A DNA stretch of 64,000 nt from JAPPLG01 sp965199935. Lineage in GTDB: Bacteria; Bdellovibrionota; Bdellovibrionia; Bdellovibrionales; UBA1609. Under the pieces are notes generated by a model that saw nothing but the letters and a program-made list of their open reading frames with translations, was not told where the DNA came from and ran no database searches. This document shows positions 7,354 to 16,917 of the stretch, in pieces (within the stretch, counting starts at the first letter, position 1; every line of letters starts with the position of its first letter). The translations under genes and the position numbers were made by a program. Location: positions 927,575 through 991,574 of the forward strand of contig CBDATD010000001.1 in NCBI GenBank assembly GCA_965199935.1. The letters are read 5' to 3'.

Positions 7354-10300
7354 CTATACTGCCTTGTTGATAGCAGAAATATTCCTATCTTGAATAAACT
7401 TAAACCACTCTTTATTGGTTATTTTTGTGTTAATGCTGCCATGTTTGTTCAAATCTTGAATCATTCTTAACCCCTTTAAGGCAATATGATAAGCTCCATT
7501 AGCATCTGCATTTTTAGGTTCGTTTTTACGAGATGTTCTTGAATCAAAAAATCTTTTTTCTCTCATGTCATAGACAGGAGACAAGATGAAATCTTTTTTG
7601 TCAATATCTTGAGCTTTTGGATTGACATATCGTAGTTGTAAAAGAGTTCGTAGTAAAAAAATTAAACTTTTAAAAAAATCTGTACTTTCTTGTTTACAAA
7701 TACTATCAATAAGATTTTCTTCTCGAGAATAATCAATCTTAAATTCTTCAAACAGATCTTTTAATTTTTTTGTGACGTCGATTAAATCGAAAGATTTTGT
7801 TTTTCTGCAATAAACATATCTATCGTCGCCATAACTGCAGACTGTCCATAAGTAATTAGACTCAGATTTTCTGATTGGATTTACTTCGCCATCTTTGTAT
7901 TCAAAGACAAAATATTCTTTTTTGGTATTAAAGTATATTTTTTCAAATTTGCTAAAGAATTTTTTAGATTCTTCCATATTTTTATAATGAGGATGTATGA
8001 GATTAACAAAACCTGTCAAAGGATCTACTTTAGACGTGTGGTAGGCTGGAACATAAAATATAAATCCTATTTGTTTTCCCATTTTTTGAAAACTTTCAAA
8101 AGGGGCAGTGAATTGATAAGCATTTAAATAGCCTCCTGGTTTTTTGACATCATAATCTTTAAAAACCAAATAATTTAATTTATCAATCAATGCTTTTTCT
8201 AGTTTCTGGTAAACTTGTTTTTCAAATTTCATACGTCCTCTTTTAAATCCAGAATTTAGGTCTTCAAAAATAACAATAGCATTGTGTTTAACCACTAACT
8301 GTGATATTTTGTGTACCACCTGCGACAAATAACCCGATTTTAATTCTTTTATATTTTCAATTTTGGACCAAGATTTTCGAGAGTCATCCCTTTTGCCTTC
8401 TCTTCCTTCTAATAAAGAATGGTAGTTAGTTTCAATTCTAATTTCCTTCCCTTGTTTCCTACTCTTATAAATGTTGGAAATAGTGTTAAAAGTGTTCTGT
8501 TCAAGAATTTCTCCCTGTTGATTAATAACTGTGTAGTAGGTTAAATGTTTTTCTCCTCGATCTATTCCTATAATGTTTATCTTTGGATTATTTTTTAGAA
8601 AACTTTTTACTTCTTCATTAAACTTTGAAGATTTTATATCTTTAGTTTTAAAATTTAACTTTATTGGGAGGTGAAGAAAAAATTTATTTTCTGTAAACCT
8701 TTTATTTTTTATAAGATCATATTTAAAGACACTTTGTTTCTTAGAATTGTATGGATTTTTATTTTTGATAGGCTCATTTTTAGGATGTGTTATTTTACGT
8801 TTCAAAGAAGATTTCCTATGAAAAATTTCAGCTGATCCATCTAATTTAAAAACAATGTCTTTTAGATTATCTTGGTCAAATAAGAATTCAAAATACTTTG
8901 TATGAAGATTAGATTTTCCTTTACCGTAGTTTGAGAAATCCTTGCTATAAATTTGAAATAAATAAAGTTCTCCTTTTTCTACTTTTTCTTGAACATAAGA
9001 AGATTTGATTTTATCAAAATCTAATTTATATCCTTGTGAGCTAAGATGGTTTGTGAAATCATTGAAATCTAGGTACTCCTTTGATTCTCTGAAATCAAAA
9101 CTAACCCATGACCAGTATTCTGTTGCACATTTTTTATAGTAATTTATGAATTTTACTAAATCTTTTTTCTTAAAATTTACATTATTTTTTAAATAACTTT
9201 CAGTTGATTTGATTTTATAAATATCTGGTATATTGTCTTTTTTTATTCCATCTAAATTTTTTGTTTTTCTCTCAACTTTTCCAGTATTTTTCATTCTTAT
9301 AAGGTTCTGTATATCCTTGTTAACATTTGCTACTTGTTTATAATTCATTTTTTCATAATGATCTTTGTTTTTGTGATCAGCTATAATTTCTTTTCTTAAT
9401 TTAGTCTTATTAGATATAGTTGTTTTAGAATCTCCAAATTTAGCATGATAATCAAAAATTTTCTTGTGTTTTATATTCATAATTCCTAAATAATACTTCC
9501 ACCTATTTTGCTCTTTTTTTCTCAAAAGAACAGCCAGTCTATCTTTTTCTTTGTTTACATCCCATCCTTCTAATAATTGACTATTTTCAAAGTTAATTTT
9601 AATTTTTTCTAAGTTTTTTCTATTTTTTGTCAAGTAATTTCTGACCTTATTATACAAGGGAATTATCGGATTTAACTGCTCCATCATATAATCGAATTCA
9701 GAATAAAAAGAAGGATCTATTTCATTTCCTTCAACAATCTTTCCATCTTTTTTAAGAGAAAAGGGCTTCATCAAATGAAGCAATACTAGAATGGAGTCTA
9801 AAAAATCTTTGATGACTTTTACTTTGTTTTCTCCGAACTCTTTGTCTGCCTTCTTTGAGTGGATCAGCATTTCTTCTCTTACTGTTTCGTGAAGAGTATT
9901 TATTATTTTGGTTATTTTTTTATTTTTAAGCTCTTTTCCTAAAGATGTGTTTATTCTTTTAGATAGATTATTCCGGAAATATTCATCTATATTTTGAAAA
10001 TAAGATAGAATATTTTTCTTTTTGGAATGATCACATACTTTATTGTAAGAGATGACAGCATGGTGCAATTCTTCAAAACTAAAAAAATCTTTCTCTAAAA
10101 AATACTGTCGTTCTTTTTTGGTTTTGAATAATTCTTCTTTTTCTTCAGAATAGTATTGCAGAGAGTTTTTGATATATCTCCAATCATCAAACAAACTTTG
10201 AGATAGATTTGATAATTGATCGGAATTAAAATATATTTTATCTAATTCATACTTATTGTTAGACATATCAATAAATAAATCTTGAATCTTATCTAAAAGA

Positions 10301-11376
10301 TTGTTAGTTTTACTTGTATTTTGATTTTTGGTTGTTTTGAAAATAGATTTTGAAAAATCATTAATGGAATTTATTAACTCTTGATTGTTTCTGAAAGATT
10401 TAGGAATAAAAGAGTGACTTTCCCTGTCGCTCAAAATTTGCTTGTACAAAATCTCCATATTAGGAATTGTTTTTGGTTTCATTGTATGCTGTTGACGGTA
10501 TGAATTAATTTTTTCATTAATCCCCTGTATTTTTTTGTTACCTTCTGTTTTTCCTCCTATGATGGTATTGTAATGATCAATTCCTTTTTGACTAAGGCAT
10601 TTGTTAAAAAAATCCATTTTAAAAAAAATTTCTATATTTTTTAAATTAAAATAATCACATTCATTTTTCAAACAATTTGTTAATTCCTTTTGAAGAATAT
10701 TTTTGAGTTTGGGGTGTTTTGTCTTTATCTTTTGATAAGTGTTATAATTTCTAATAAATTTTGGAAAATTTTCATTGATAATTCTATAAGAAATAGCAGT
10801 AGATTGTTCTTTATCACTGTACATATTTTTTCTATTTTGATGGAATCCTTTCAAATATGTAGTAAAGGAATTGAATTTTTTGACAATATTCTTTTTAGAA
10901 TTGCTGTCTTCTTTGTTCTCTAACCACTTTGGAAGTATATCTATTATCAATTTTTTTCCAAAGATATCTTCAAAAGAATAATTAAAGTATCTCTCTTCTT
11001 TAAATTGATTTACAATTTCTTTTCTTAATTCTTTCTGTAGATGTTCAATATTTTTCTTTGTTTTATGCCTATCATTGATGAGTTGTATACTCTTGAATTT
11101 TTCTAGATTCTCTTTTAGTTTTTCTAAAGTGTCTGTACTTAAAATCGGTTTGTAGGAAAGAACTCTTTCTATTTGTTCTTGATGAAAACAATCAATAATT
11201 TTCTTAAGTTCTTTATAATCTTGATCCCTTTGGGTGTCTAATTCTGCAAATTTTTCTTTTCTTAAAAATTCTTTGGTTATAGGATTAGGTTTGAGTTCAA
11301 ACCTTAAAGTCTTACTCAGAGGGTATTTCTTGGTAAATTCACTCAGTATGTTTTTTTTATTATCAGTAATTTTCAT
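7354..11376 (-). CDS. cas12a: Cas12a (Cpf1) CRISPR effector nuclease
   Basis: Single-protein crRNA-guided DNA nuclease that also processes its own pre-crRNA. At 1340 aa it is slightly longer than the well-known members (about 1300). It begins TKKYPLSKTLRFELKPNPIT, a typical Cas12a start. RuvC-I is NIIGIDRGEKHLTYY (Asp939), RuvC-II IVIFEDLNSGFKRGR (Glu1038) and RuvC-III NADANGAYHIALKG (Asp1291); the Nuc-side arginine lies in FFDSR. The wedge segment FFLHLPIKLNFK is also present. All catalytic residues are intact. It sits between the second effector (150 bp upstream) and cas4 (2 bp downstream), so the genes probably form one operon. Strongly AT-rich coding sequence. Confidence 0.98.
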   Translation of the reverse strand: MKITDNKKNILSEFTKKYPLSKTLRFELKPNPITKEFLRKEKFAELDTQRDQDYKELKKIIDCFHQEQIERVLSYKPILSTDTLEKLKENLEKFKSIQLINDRHKTKKNIEHLQKELRKEIVNQFKEERYFNYSFEDIFGKKLIIDILPKWLENKEDSNSKKNIVKKFNSFTTYLKGFHQNRKNMYSDKEQSTAISYRIINENFPKFIRNYNTYQKIKTKHPKLKNILQKELTNCLKNECDYFNLKNIEIFFKMDFFNKCLSQKGIDHYNTIIGGKTEGNKKIQGINEKINSYRQQHTMKPKTIPNMEILYKQILSDRESHSFIPKSFRNNQELINSINDFSKSIFKTTKNQNTSKTNNLLDKIQDLFIDMSNNKYELDKIYFNSDQLSNLSQSLFDDWRYIKNSLQYYSEEKEELFKTKKERQYFLEKDFFSFEELHHAVISYNKVCDHSKKKNILSYFQNIDEYFRNNLSKRINTSLGKELKNKKITKIINTLHETVREEMLIHSKKADKEFGENKVKVIKDFLDSILVLLHLMKPFSLKKDGKIVEGNEIDPSFYSEFDYMMEQLNPIIPLYNKVRNYLTKNRKNLEKIKINFENSQLLEGWDVNKEKDRLAVLLRKKEQNRWKYYLGIMNIKHKKIFDYHAKFGDSKTTISNKTKLRKEIIADHKNKDHYEKMNYKQVANVNKDIQNLIRMKNTGKVERKTKNLDGIKKDNIPDIYKIKSTESYLKNNVNFKKKDLVKFINYYKKCATEYWSWVSFDFRESKEYLDFNDFTNHLSSQGYKLDFDKIKSSYVQEKVEKGELYLFQIYSKDFSNYGKGKSNLHTKYFEFLFDQDNLKDIVFKLDGSAEIFHRKSSLKRKITHPKNEPIKNKNPYNSKKQSVFKYDLIKNKRFTENKFFLHLPIKLNFKTKDIKSSKFNEEVKSFLKNNPKINIIGIDRGEKHLTYYTVINQQGEILEQNTFNTISNIYKSRKQGKEIRIETNYHSLLEGREGKRDDSRKSWSKIENIKELKSGYLSQVVHKISQLVVKHNAIVIFEDLNSGFKRGRMKFEKQVYQKLEKALIDKLNYLVFKDYDVKKPGGYLNAYQFTAPFESFQKMGKQIGFIFYVPAYHTSKVDPLTGFVNLIHPHYKNMEESKKFFSKFEKIYFNTKKEYFVFEYKDGEVNPIRKSESNYLWTVCSYGDDRYVYCRKTKSFDLIDVTKKLKDLFEEFKIDYSREENLIDSICKQESTDFFKSLIFLLRTLLQLRYVNPKAQDIDKKDFILSPVYDMREKRFFDSRTSRKNEPKNADANGAYHIALKGLRMIQDLNKHGSINTKITNKEWFKFIQDRNISAINKAV

Positions 11377-11526
11377 ATTTTCTTAGTTTATCCAATAATC
11401 AATGAAAACCTTTATTTTTTGTGAAAAAATATTTTCTTGTATCATTTTGAAACAATTTACCTTGTTGGGTGTATCCAAAATTTACAGAACTCTTTTCCAG
11501 TTTAAAATGCCAGCTCTCTCTTTGTA

Positions 11527-14500
11527 TTATTTTGGTTTGTTGCAGTGATTTTTCATTTGTGTCCACTTGCCAATTTCAATAGGGTCTGTAATTTTTATAG
11601 CAATGTTGTAAGCGGCTACTTTATCAGGATCATCTAAATCTTTAAATAATTCAAATTTCTTTTTGTCCTCAATTTTAACTTCTGGTTTATGATTTGGGGT
11701 CCGTTCTTCTTTAGGTTTAAAAAGATAAGTGTCAAAATTACAGTGAACACATCTAAATCTTTTTTGTTCATACTTTAATTTATCATTTTTATCTGTTTGA
11801 TTCTTGCAAGGGGGAGAGGGACAAGTTTTACTGGTGTCCTGTTTATCTACAAAGATAATAGTTCCAATTTGTGAAGATTGTATTAAATTATCTTTCTTTC
11901 CTTTTTCATTTTTCTGTGTTTCTCGAAGTTTCTCTCTCAACTGAACAATATTTTTAACATGAGGAGGAACCAAACTTAAAGTTTGAAATTTATTATAAAG
12001 AGCATATTCCAATCTTCGAGAGATGTTTTCATTATTATCAGAAAAATGTTTGTGAATGTTATATTCATCTAAATCTTCCAGAACTATAAATCCAGGATAT
12101 TGCTTTTGTAAGTGAAAAATCACACCAACCATATTTGATGTAATAGCATCTCTTAAATGATTGATTTTTTCAACGGACGGAGTATGCTTGCTGTGCTTTG
12201 AATCTAATAGATTTTTTAAATAGGAGTTAAGGGAATTTTCAATCTCTTTTTGCAAGAGAACATCTTCATATTTTTTATAGTAATGGTAGATGGTCTCTTC
12301 TTTATTATCATGAATTCGAATATTCAACACTCCATCTGAGCTGTATTTATTTTTGTCTCCATTAATATAATGGCTCCAATTTAATTTTTCTCCCTTTTTT
12401 ATATCCCCATTACCGTATAAGTCATACAGTTTGCGTTTTGCAGATTCTTTTTTTAATTTTAAATAAGTCATTACATCACCATTAGAGATAAGGTTGCCTT
12501 TAATCACTTTGGCAGTGGTGAGGTCTAAACAAGATGTTCGGTTTTTTTGAAAAAGACTTTTGTTGTCAATAAAATAGGAAAGGTTTCGAATAGCTTCTCT
12601 TGTTTTATTTTGGCCCGATTTCGTCTGATAGTCTTCTGAATATTTGTAATCTTTAAGTGTTAGGTGTTCAAATTTTCCAAATTCAGGTTCATTGTTGTTC
12701 TGGTTTATTCTAGAAATGCACAAGGTTGCTAATTCATTTTGCCCTCGATCAATTCCAAATTTCCATGCTGTTTCAAAATTTAATTGCTCATTCAGTTCCT
12801 TATTAAAATCATCAATTTTCTTTCCTATTTCTTCAGGCTTTGTGAATGCTAAATCCTCATGTCTTCCTTCTGCATTAAGGTTTAATGTAAATGCGATAGT
12901 GATTTGATTCTGTTTTTTACGGTGTTTAAAGTTTTCCGGAAACCTCCTCTTATTGAAATATTTTTTTAATTCGTCATCAAATTTTCGATAGTAAATTTTT
13001 ACTTCAGGGTTTAATCTTATAGAGTTATGTAAATTTTCTTCCATGTTTTTTTCTGTTGTTTCTGGTTTGTGATTGAATTTAGTGTTTTTCCAGAAGAAAT
13101 TCCACAAATTTGTATGAATCCTATTAGGGCTTGCTGGATTATGCTTTTTATTCCTCTCCTCTAAATCATAAGAGGTAATATCCAACACTGTCACGTGGTG
13201 ATTTTTAAGAAATATATTTTTTTCATCATTTGAAAATTTAATTGTTTTTATAAAATAACAAGATTGCTCTAAATGTTTTTCAAATTCTTCTATTGATGAC
13301 ACTGAATCAATCCAATCTAAATTGAAGTTTGTTACATCCAGACCTTTATTTTCATTCCCTTTACTTATGTCAAAATAATCAGATTTTAATAATTTTTTAA
13401 AAAATTGGAGTTTCTTCTCGTTCTTTTCTTTCATTTTTTCACTATCACCTTCGGTTTTGAATATCTTTGCATCTTTTTGTAAATACTTTAAATCACTCGG
13501 TATGTCCTTATCTTCGATAAAAGTGCTTTTTTCAGAAAAGCATAATTTGTTTAACGCCCGCATTGTTAAAGATTCAAAACAGCAAAGGTATTTTGTATCT
13601 CCTTTTGAATAATTCGTTCTTTCGTGAGTATCATATATAAATTCTTTAGCATCTTTAATACAATCTTTTGGAACCAGCCATAATTGCCTGTGATTATTTT
13701 CTATATAAATAAAAGACCAATAATTAATTTGAGAAGATTCTAATTTTTCTTTTTCTAAACCTTTTTGTTGGGCTGTAAGTTTTCCTCTTTCTTGGGCAAT
13801 TCTCTTATAAGATTCACAGAATTTTCCATACTCTTTAAAATAACAGTCTTTTCTAAATAGGAAGTTCCCTCTTTCTTTTTTAATTTTTTGTGATTTTTCT
13901 GCATCACCTTTAATATGTGATAATCGTTTAGAAAAACGGATGAAAGAATTGTACCACTGCTCCCTGCTATTACAGTTGTATCTCTTATTTTGAAACTTAT
14001 GATCCCTAAATTGAAATAAAGAAAACAATCTATTTAATTTGTTTACATGGCTAAGTTCTCCAAAAGAAATTTCGTTTCCATATAATAAATGATTCTTATT
14101 GCTCACTTTATATTTACTGTTCTTTTTTTCAGAAATATGATTCATGATTTCATAAAAAATAGACTTCTGCTCTGCTTTAAAAGCTTTCATCATAGAATAA
14201 GTTTGGTTTAATGAAATTGAAAATCCTTCCTTCAAATCACTTTCTATTTGCATCCTATATTTTTCATAATTTTTTACAAATTCTTGGCCGCAGTTTTTTG
14301 CATTTTGATCATAACATTTGATATTTTTAAAATAATACCTTTTTATCCATTCTTTTTCAAGGCCACTCTGAAATTCAAAAATTATTTGACTCTTCTTATC
14401 GGTATGGTTGTACTGACTGCTGTTATTTTTCTTAATCCACTCTATATTCCCTTCTTTATTTTTAAGGGAAGTATGTGACTGGCGGTTTAATTTGTTCTCT

Positions 14501-15321
14501 GTCTCTTTTATTTCCTTCTCATAGTCTTTTTGCTTTTTATTAACAGTGTAGTAATTAAAGCTGGCTTTGGAGATTGCTACTCCTGAGTTTTCATTAGACA
14601 GATAACATTGTTCTGCAGTTTCTAATTGAAGACTTTTATACCTTTTTATAGTGTCGCTAATCTGTCTATCAAAATTGGGTTTGGATGTATGAGATTCTTC
14701 TAAAAAATTGATAAAATAGGGGAGTGTTGCTCTTAGCTGTTTAATGGAATGGGATATATCAGAATATCTTTTCTGTTGTTCTTTTGGTGCTTTTGAAAAT
14801 GCTTTGATTTGTTTTACAGCTTCTTTTAAACAATTAAAGTTGTCTTTAAAATCAATGTGGATATTTTTGAGATCGCTGTGCAGGCTCCATTTTTTCTGTT
14901 TATTGTTTATGTCTTTGATGAGAAGATAGAAGGTATCTTTATGGTATTTTTTGAGCCAAGATAATTTCACAGAGATACCTTTGTTGAACTTAGTATTATT
15001 TTGTTTTGAACGCATATTGTCGTTTGAGGAATTTTCTCTGATTTTTTCTTTTTGATTATTTTCAGAAGTTTTACAACAGAAAACATTTTCTAAGTTTTCT
15101 TTTATTTTATTTAATTCTTTTGAAAATTCACTTAAATTAAAACTTTCCTCTATAGAGGCTGCTTTATTTAATCTTTCTTCAAAGCAGTTGCTTTGTTGGG
15201 CTGGGGGATTAGATCGAAAACGAATAGTACGTATGTATTGATACAGGTTGTTCTGAAAGCCGGAGGGTTTGCTAAATTTTTCAGAATTACTCAGATTTTG
15301 AAGATTTGTGGAAGTCAACAA
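11527..15321 (-). CDS. cas12a2: Second type V effector, Cas12a2-like RuvC nuclease
   Basis: 1264-aa RuvC protein at the head of the cas operon. Motifs: WKFGIDRGQNELATL (Asp858), GFIVLEDLDEYNIH (Glu1082) and DPDKVAAYNIAIK (Asp1233). Between RuvC-II and RuvC-III, where Cas12a carries its Nuc domain, lies a zinc ribbon (Cys1167, 1172, 1191, 1194; CPSPPC...CVHC). An N-terminal YIRTIRFRSNP vaguely echoes the Cas12a start. This layout, the size, the spacing of the triad and the co-location with cas12a and a Cas12a-type repeat match Cas12a2, an RNA-activated nuclease that degrades RNA and DNA indiscriminately and aborts infection. It is clearly divergent from the neighbouring Cas12a. Alternative: another zinc-ribbon Cas12 subtype that shares the array. 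Activity is inferred. Confidence 0.85.
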   Translation of the reverse strand: MLTSTNLQNLSNSEKFSKPSGFQNNLYQYIRTIRFRSNPPAQQSNCFEERLNKAASIEESFNLSEFSKELNKIKENLENVFCCKTSENNQKEKIRENSSNDNMRSKQNNTKFNKGISVKLSWLKKYHKDTFYLLIKDINNKQKKWSLHSDLKNIHIDFKDNFNCLKEAVKQIKAFSKAPKEQQKRYSDISHSIKQLRATLPYFINFLEESHTSKPNFDRQISDTIKRYKSLQLETAEQCYLSNENSGVAISKASFNYYTVNKKQKDYEKEIKETENKLNRQSHTSLKNKEGNIEWIKKNNSSQYNHTDKKSQIIFEFQSGLEKEWIKRYYFKNIKCYDQNAKNCGQEFVKNYEKYRMQIESDLKEGFSISLNQTYSMMKAFKAEQKSIFYEIMNHISEKKNSKYKVSNKNHLLYGNEISFGELSHVNKLNRLFSLFQFRDHKFQNKRYNCNSREQWYNSFIRFSKRLSHIKGDAEKSQKIKKERGNFLFRKDCYFKEYGKFCESYKRIAQERGKLTAQQKGLEKEKLESSQINYWSFIYIENNHRQLWLVPKDCIKDAKEFIYDTHERTNYSKGDTKYLCCFESLTMRALNKLCFSEKSTFIEDKDIPSDLKYLQKDAKIFKTEGDSEKMKEKNEKKLQFFKKLLKSDYFDISKGNENKGLDVTNFNLDWIDSVSSIEEFEKHLEQSCYFIKTIKFSNDEKNIFLKNHHVTVLDITSYDLEERNKKHNPASPNRIHTNLWNFFWKNTKFNHKPETTEKNMEENLHNSIRLNPEVKIYYRKFDDELKKYFNKRRFPENFKHRKKQNQITIAFTLNLNAEGRHEDLAFTKPEEIGKKIDDFNKELNEQLNFETAWKFGIDRGQNELATLCISRINQNNNEPEFGKFEHLTLKDYKYSEDYQTKSGQNKTREAIRNLSYFIDNKSLFQKNRTSCLDLTTAKVIKGNLISNGDVMTYLKLKKESAKRKLYDLYGNGDIKKGEKLNWSHYINGDKNKYSSDGVLNIRIHDNKEETIYHYYKKYEDVLLQKEIENSLNSYLKNLLDSKHSKHTPSVEKINHLRDAITSNMVGVIFHLQKQYPGFIVLEDLDEYNIHKHFSDNNENISRRLEYALYNKFQTLSLVPPHVKNIVQLREKLRETQKNEKGKKDNLIQSSQIGTIIFVDKQDTSKTCPSPPCKNQTDKNDKLKYEQKRFRCVHCNFDTYLFKPKEERTPNHKPEVKIEDKKKFELFKDLDDPDKVAAYNIAIKITDPIEIGKWTQMKNHCNKPK

Positions 15322-15665
15322 TATAGCCTTTCATGTGGTGTAATTTTAAAGCAGTATTCTATAACATATCCACAAAAATTAGAAATTTTTTCATTAATGT
15401 CGGATATTTTATTTCATAATGAGACAATCGACGCATATTATAAGCGGCATCTATTCCTTTTTTGCGTTAATATCTTGCACATCTATAATGTGTGTAGGAA
15501 GTCAATATAGTAGAAGAAAATTTCAAAAATAAAGCCTCCTAAGGAAGGGTATCAAATTGTGCAAGACATAAGTTTTGATAAACTGCTTGAATAATGAACT
15601 TTTTCAGGTAAGGTTATCTCCAAAACAAAAAATAAGGTATGTTAACAATATGAAAGGGAGGAAAT
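15322..15665. other. Divergent intergenic region between the cas operon and a small-ORF/HAD operon
   Basis: 344 bp without a supported gene. It should hold promoters for both directions. On the plus strand TATAAT at about 15484-15489 sits 16 bp after a TTGCGT-like -35. The inverted pair CTTGCACA (15474-15481) and TGTGCAAG (15558-15565) is a possible binding site. A stretch near 15505 loosely resembles the CRISPR handle but is not convincing. Confidence 0.4.
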
Positions 15666-15839
15666 ATGAGTAAAAAATCAAAATTTTCTGGAAATAAGGA
15701 TTCTTCTGCCGGCCATTACGATTATAGCAGAATTGAAAAATTGAGACAGGACGCTTGGAGTTGCCCCCAAGTACAGCAGAACTGGAAAGAGTTTCATAAA
15801 AGGCAAGAAGAAGGGAAGCAAAAAAATATCAAAAAATAG
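15666..15839 (+). CDS. Small hydrophilic protein of unknown function (57 aa)
   Basis: 57-codon ORF starting MSKKSKFSGNKDSSAGHYDY, preceded by a strong ribosome binding site (GGGAGG, seven bases upstream). The product is charged and Lys/Gln-rich, with no membrane segment or recognised domain. Thirty bases separate it from the HAD phosphatase gene, so the two are probably cotranscribed. I do not recognise the family. Confidence 0.55.
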   Translation: MSKKSKFSGNKDSSAGHYDYSRIEKLRQDAWSCPQVQQNWKEFHKRQEEGKQKNIKK

Positions 15840-15869
15840 TACCACGGCTATCTAAATTATCATAATATT

Positions 15870-16775
15870 ATGCCCTCATCAAAAAATAATATATCTATCA
15901 TTTGGGACTTTGATGGAACTTTAACTCCACAGGATTCTACAACTGAGTTAATAAAGTATTTCCAGCCGGATACGAAGAAATTTTGGAAGGAAGTTAAAGA
16001 AATATCAGGTGTATCTGCTCATGCACCTGTGGATTCTATTTCTACCAGTGAAGCTCCTGTCTGGATGTATTTACTTTCAGAACTAGCTAAAAGTTCTGAG
16101 ACAAAAGAGAATATAGCCCTAGAGGAAGATACAATTCGCCATCTTATTCAAAGGAATATTAAATTATATCCGGATGTTTTAGATTTTCTGGAAAAAATAA
16201 AAAACCTATCTTCTAAAAATCTTTATAAAGAGAACAATATTAAGATTCATCATTTTATTATCACAGCTGGGCTTCAAGATTTAGTTTCTGCTATTTTTAA
16301 AATTGAAAAGCAAGAAAATTTAATCAGAAAAATCTTTGGATGCAGGTATAAAAAGACTGAGAAAAACAAATCCATTCAAAATATACCAATTTATTGTATG
16401 GATAAAACAGCAAAGACAAGAGCTTTATTTGAAATTAACAAAGGCTGTTTTCAAAAAGATGCAGAGTACACAGTAGATGATTTGGTTCCTGCAGAGAAAG
16501 AATGGTGTCCTTTTGAAAATATGATTTATATTGGAGATGGTGATACGGATATACCTGCTTTCTCTCTTGTGAAATCGAGGCGTGGCATGACCATCGGAGT
16601 TTTTAATCCTGAAGAATCTAGATGTACTAAGACAAAAAAATCTCAGAACATAAAAAAGGGAAAGAGAATTGATTTTTTCACATCGGCGGATTTTTCTCTT
16701 GAAGGGGAATTGTTTAAATTTATTCAAATCAGGTGTGAACAGATAGCTCACAGACACCAAGCTCATAAAATATAA
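15870..16775 (+). CDS. HAD-superfamily hydrolase (phosphatase)
   Basis: Cytosolic phosphohydrolase of 301 aa with all four HAD motifs: motif I WDFDGTLT near the N-terminus (nucleophile Asp), motif II in FIITAG, the motif III lysine in CMDKTAKT, and motif IV IYIGDGDTDIPAF. The cap insert between motifs I and II is helical, as in phosphoserine-phosphatase-like enzymes. The substrate cannot be named. It follows the 57-aa ORF and precedes a membrane protein, next to the CRISPR locus. A role in defence or nucleotide metabolism is possible but is guilt by association only. Confidence 0.8.
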   Translation: MPSSKNNISIIWDFDGTLTPQDSTTELIKYFQPDTKKFWKEVKEISGVSAHAPVDSISTSEAPVWMYLLSELAKSSETKENIALEEDTIRHLIQRNIKLYPDVLDFLEKIKNLSSKNLYKENNIKIHHFIITAGLQDLVSAIFKIEKQENLIRKIFGCRYKKTEKNKSIQNIPIYCMDKTAKTRALFEINKGCFQKDAEYTVDDLVPAEKEWCPFENMIYIGDGDTDIPAFSLVKSRRGMTIGVFNPEESRCTKTKKSQNIKKGKRIDFFTSADFSLEGELFKFIQIRCEQIAHRHQAHKI

Positions 16776-16917
16776 TGTGGCTTACATTTTGAACGAATCT
16801 CTTGCGAGTACATATGACAATTAAGAAGGATTTGGATCTTAGTGTGTTTCTCTTGATTTTGTTTTACAGAAGAAGTAGGTTGTGGTTTTAATTGGTTGAC
16901 GGAGTGTATGCAATCTA

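Noticed and set aside
11527..15321. TnpB/IS605-type transposase as an alternative for the zinc-ribbon RuvC protein.
   Set aside because: At 1264 aa it is about three times TnpB length, and it lies in a cas operon with no transposon ends or TnpA.
15500..15525. CRISPR-handle-like TAGTAGAAG...ATTTC near the second effector (possible tracrRNA or stray repeat).
   Set aside because: Only about nine contiguous bases match, with no stem; type V-A needs no tracrRNA. Chance similarity in AT-rich DNA.
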